Source of the DNA: Chloroflexales bacterium
Lineage (GTDB): Bacteria; Chloroflexota; Chloroflexia; Chloroflexales; Chloroflexaceae
DNA: 9,797 bases
Assembly: GCA_013336035.1 (NCBI GenBank)
Contig: JAAXUL010000232.1
Span: 1 to 9,797 of the forward strand
Direction: 5' to 3'
The notes beneath the pieces are model-generated. The model made no database searches. It saw only the letters and a program-made list of their open reading frames with translations, and had not been told where the DNA came from. Below are positions 9,099-9,797 of this stretch, piece by piece. The first letter of the stretch is position 1; every line of letters starts with the position of its first letter. The position numbers were made by a program, and so were the translations under genes.

Positions 9099-9797
9099 GC
9101 CGACGACAGCCAGCTGCCCCCCAGGAGCCGCTCGCCCTGCATCAATGGCGCGAGCAGGCTCTGACACCTATGCTCCACATCATCCTGCTGGCGCCGCTGC
9201 CGGTGTTCATTCTGGATCTGCTCAGGTTGCTCCCGCAGCGGGCCTATCTCCAGATAGCAGTGGATCTGCTGGCCTACGTGGTCGTTGTGGCCCTGGTCCT
9301 CTATCGGCGCATCCCCTACCAGTGGCGCAGCTTCGCCTTGCTCGGCGCGAGCCTTCTCTTTGCCACCTATCTGCTCCTGAGCGCCGGGCTGATCGGTGCC
9401 GGCCGGGTCTATCTCGTCGTCGATATCGTCGTTGCGGCGCTGCTGCTGAGCCGCCGCTCGACGCTGCTGGTCTGGCTCTGCGGCGCGGCCGCACTGACGC
9501 TGAGCGGCCTGGCCTTTGCCGGCCGGCCCCCGGCCGAGGTCGCCGATCTGGCCCAGCGGCTCACCGACCCCAATACCCTGCTGACGAACGGGATGCTCAC
9601 CCTGGTCCTGAGTGCCTTGGTCGCGCTCGGCGCCGCCTCGCTGGTCCACAGCCTGGCCGAGAGTCTGCGCGCCACCGAGCAGGCCCTCGCCGAGCGCGAT
9701 CAGACCAACGCGGCGCTTGAGCAGGGCGTGGCCGAGCGCACCCGCGAGCTTGAGCTGGCCCTCGACGCGCACAAGCTGGCTGAGCTGGCCCTCGAGC
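9095..9797 (+). CDS. Membrane sensor protein, probable histidine kinase, N-terminal part (cut by window edge)
   Basis: The ATG at 9095 overlaps the preceding TGA (ATGA), and the frame is open for 234 codons to the right edge. After 17 residues comes WRE (18-20), then about six membrane segments (roughly 24-43, 52-70, 79-97, 104-118, 122-143 and 166-185). GLIGAGR lies at 98-104 and DPNTLLTN at 158-165. A long helix with VAERTRELELAL (212-223) follows. The whole stretch aligns with the N-terminus of the hybrid kinase at 1849-5418, whose same motifs lie only two residues earlier. By analogy the missing part should hold PAS/GAF domains and a kinase core, but only the sensor is in view; a cyclase or phosphatase output cannot be excluded. 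It is co-directional and translationally coupled with the soluble kinase, suggesting a dedicated membrane input for that relay. Confidence 0.82.
   Translation, partial: MSRRQPAAPQEPLALHQWREQALTPMLHIILLAPLPVFILDLLRLLPQRAYLQIAVDLLAYVVVVALVLYRRIPYQWRSFALLGASLLFATYLLLSAGLIGAGRVYLVVDIVVAALLLSRRSTLLVWLCGAAALTLSGLAFAGRPPAEVADLAQRLTDPNTLLTNGMLTLVLSALVALGAASLVHSLAESLRATEQALAERDQTNAALEQGVAERTRELELALDAHKLAELALE
9751..9795 (+). repeat. Short in-frame direct repeat in the signalling helix
   Basis: TGAGCTGGCCCTCGA occurs at 9751-9765 and again at 9781-9795, a 30-nt period encoding ELALD and ELALE ten residues apart. It lies in the helix after the membrane sensor and may continue past the edge. Ten residues is not a heptad multiple, so it would shift coiled-coil register. 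Confidence 0.5.

Noticed and set aside
9071..9772. A 233-codon minus-strand open frame at the right end
   Set aside because: It is antisense to the start-overlapping membrane sensor gene, which has a clear paralogue in the window. Its translation is Gln/Gly/Arg-rich without motifs.

Overview
The window is GC-rich and compact. Long antisense open frames lie over nearly every real gene, as expected at high third-position GC. The mix of a CoxE-like VWA protein, a free-standing CHAT protein and multi-PAS/GAF histidine kinases with receiver domains suggests a Chloroflexota (Chloroflexia-type) chromosome. That placement is inferred from gene style only; no rRNA or other taxonomic marker is present.

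Layout: (1) 1-815, minus strand, is the N-terminal part of a CoxE-like VWA protein that runs off the left edge. (2) A 152-bp divergent gap leads to a plus-strand CHAT-domain protein (968-1711) whose catalytic Cys position is Tyr. (3) A short convergent gap with stem-loops separates it from a 1189-residue minus-strand membrane hybrid histidine kinase (1849-5418), built as membrane sensor, LOV-like PAS, PAS, GAF, PAS, HisKA, HATPase and receiver. (4) A 318-bp divergent regulatory region (5419-5736) is less GC-rich than the genes. It holds a good minus-strand promoter, a weaker plus-strand promoter and four CGTAA/TTACG half-sites. (5) A plus-strand run follows: a single-domain receiver (5737-6153), an OmpR/PhoB-type regulator (6260-7054), a soluble REC-GAF-PAS histidine kinase (7062-9098), and the start of a membrane kinase-like protein (9095 to the right edge). 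The last three are tightly packed, with a 7-nt gap and then a 4-nt overlap.

From 1849 to the right edge the window is a dense signalling cluster. It has two membrane sensors, one soluble kinase with an N-terminal receiver, one stand-alone receiver and a single DNA-binding output regulator. The likely scheme is a phosphorelay in which one or both membrane proteins pass signal through receiver domains to the OmpR-type regulator; no output gene is visible.

The best lead is that the two membrane proteins, on opposite strands, share the same N-terminal membrane sensor, with motifs WRE, GL(V/I)GAGR and DPNTLLTN at almost identical spacing. I do not recognise it as a named domain. Other leads are a LOV-like domain lacking the photochemical Cys, a CHAT domain lacking the catalytic Cys, a perfect 16-bp hairpin inside the 3' end of the hybrid kinase gene, and a tiny open frame whose Shine-Dalgarno sequence sits in a hairpin loop.
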